Source: Rhodococcoides kyotonense
GTDB taxonomy: Bacteria > Actinomycetota > Actinomycetes > Mycobacteriales > Mycobacteriaceae
DNA: 64,000 bases
NCBI RefSeq assembly: GCF_900188125.1
Contig: NZ_FZOW01000007.1
Span: forward strand, 186,001-250,000
Direction of reading: 5' to 3'
Position numbers and translations under genes: made by a program
Notes under the pieces: generated by a model
Database searches by the model: none
The model's input: the letters and a program-made list of their open reading frames with translations, nothing else
What the model was told of the DNA's origin: nothing
In this document: one piece after another, positions 63,796 to 64,000 of the stretch
Position numbering within the stretch: the first letter of the stretch is position 1
How the letters are laid out: every line of letters starts with the position of its first letter

Positions 63796-64000
63796 ATGGC
63801 ATGGCAACTGTTCAGGCTGGGGCGCTGGTCCTTCCTGCATCGCAAGCTCGTCGCAGGGGTGTGGGTACTTCTGCTGATCCTCGGAGTTCTGGGTGCAGCA
63901 ACACTCGACAGCAAGACCAGCGACTCGTTCGAACTCCAGGGCATCGAGTCCACCGAGGCGTTCACGCTGATCTCCGATCGCAGCGGTGAGTCCGCCGACG
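63796..64000 (+). CDS. MMPL-family transporter, N-terminal part only
   Basis: The first 68 residues of an RND/MMPL exporter, cut by the window edge. An N-terminal basic cytoplasmic stretch, a transmembrane segment (about 19-38, VAGVWVLLLILGVLGAATLD) and the start of the periplasmic domain with SFELQGIESTEAFTLI are standard for the family, which exports lipids, siderophores or drugs. GAAAGG lies upstream of ATG 63796. Regulated by the divergent TetR. Confidence 0.9.
   Translation, partial: MAWQLFRLGRWSFLHRKLVAGVWVLLLILGVLGAATLDSKTSDSFELQGIESTEAFTLISDRSGESAD

Overview
The window is high-G+C actinobacterial DNA, with dense genes, frequent ATGA start/stop overlaps and GTG/TTG starts. Family content points to the Mycobacteriales, most likely Rhodococcus or a close relative: a monomeric NADP isocitrate dehydrogenase, an F420-type luciferase-fold oxidoreductase, a mycothiol-enzyme-like DinB protein, an MMPL transporter, several P450s, CoA ligases and TetR regulators, and an HspR (HAIR) box. 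Genus is inference. I see no rRNA, tRNA, CRISPR array, insertion sequence or phage gene.

Layout. 1-2.4 kb: end of a chaperone-like (TY-Chap/YbjN-type) gene, a PASTA lipoprotein and a membrane-anchored class III nucleotide cyclase, the last two separated by a symmetric four-box operator. 2.5-20.6 kb: a nitrogen-compound catabolic region, mostly on the minus strand. It holds an XdhC/CoxI maturation factor, a PucR regulator, an NCS2 permease, a three-subunit molybdenum hydroxylase with a CoxG protein, hydantoinase/oxoprolinase HyuAB and an NmrA-like protein, then a class III CoA-transferase, an amidase and an MFS permease. 20.7-24.6 kb: isocitrate dehydrogenase and GabD1-like succinate-semialdehyde dehydrogenase. 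24.6-29.4 kb: a small helical protein, a frameshifted Rad50-like ATPase, a TY-Chap protein fused to a RelA/SpoT-type HD domain, and a VWA protein. 29.5-33.7 kb: an AraC regulator, apparently leaderless, divergent from an ALDH/DinB/SDR operon. 33.7-38.1 kb: enoyl-CoA hydratase, OsmC, a CGNR-like regulator, an alpha/beta hydrolase and an acyl-CoA ligase.

38.1-52.2 kb is the most interesting part. One operon encodes a PEP-synthase-type swivelling-domain protein without an ATP-grasp, an LLM oxidoreductase, an NTF2-like protein and an APH-type kinase. SurE phosphatase is divergent from it. Next come a small winged-helix protein and a second CoA ligase, divergent from a tightly coupled operon of P450, ALDH, SDR, a short PPDK-like protein (ATP-grasp plus swivelling domain, no PEP/pyruvate barrel), TetR and a ferredoxin reductase fused to a 2Fe-2S domain. 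Together these give the parts list for a phosphorylate, oxidise, dephosphorylate, CoA-activate pathway, like the p-cresol (Cre) route of Corynebacterium but arranged differently.

52.3-64 kb: a UvrA-like ABC protein, an SCO6745-family protein, LhgO, a ClpC-like unfoldase behind a HAIR box, an ABM monooxygenase, a monoglyceride-lipase-like hydrolase, a second P450 with its TetR, a DUF2256/DUF3253 protein, and a TetR divergent from an MMPL exporter that runs off the window. Long palindromes lie between or beside genes at several junctions; two of them belong to one sequence family.
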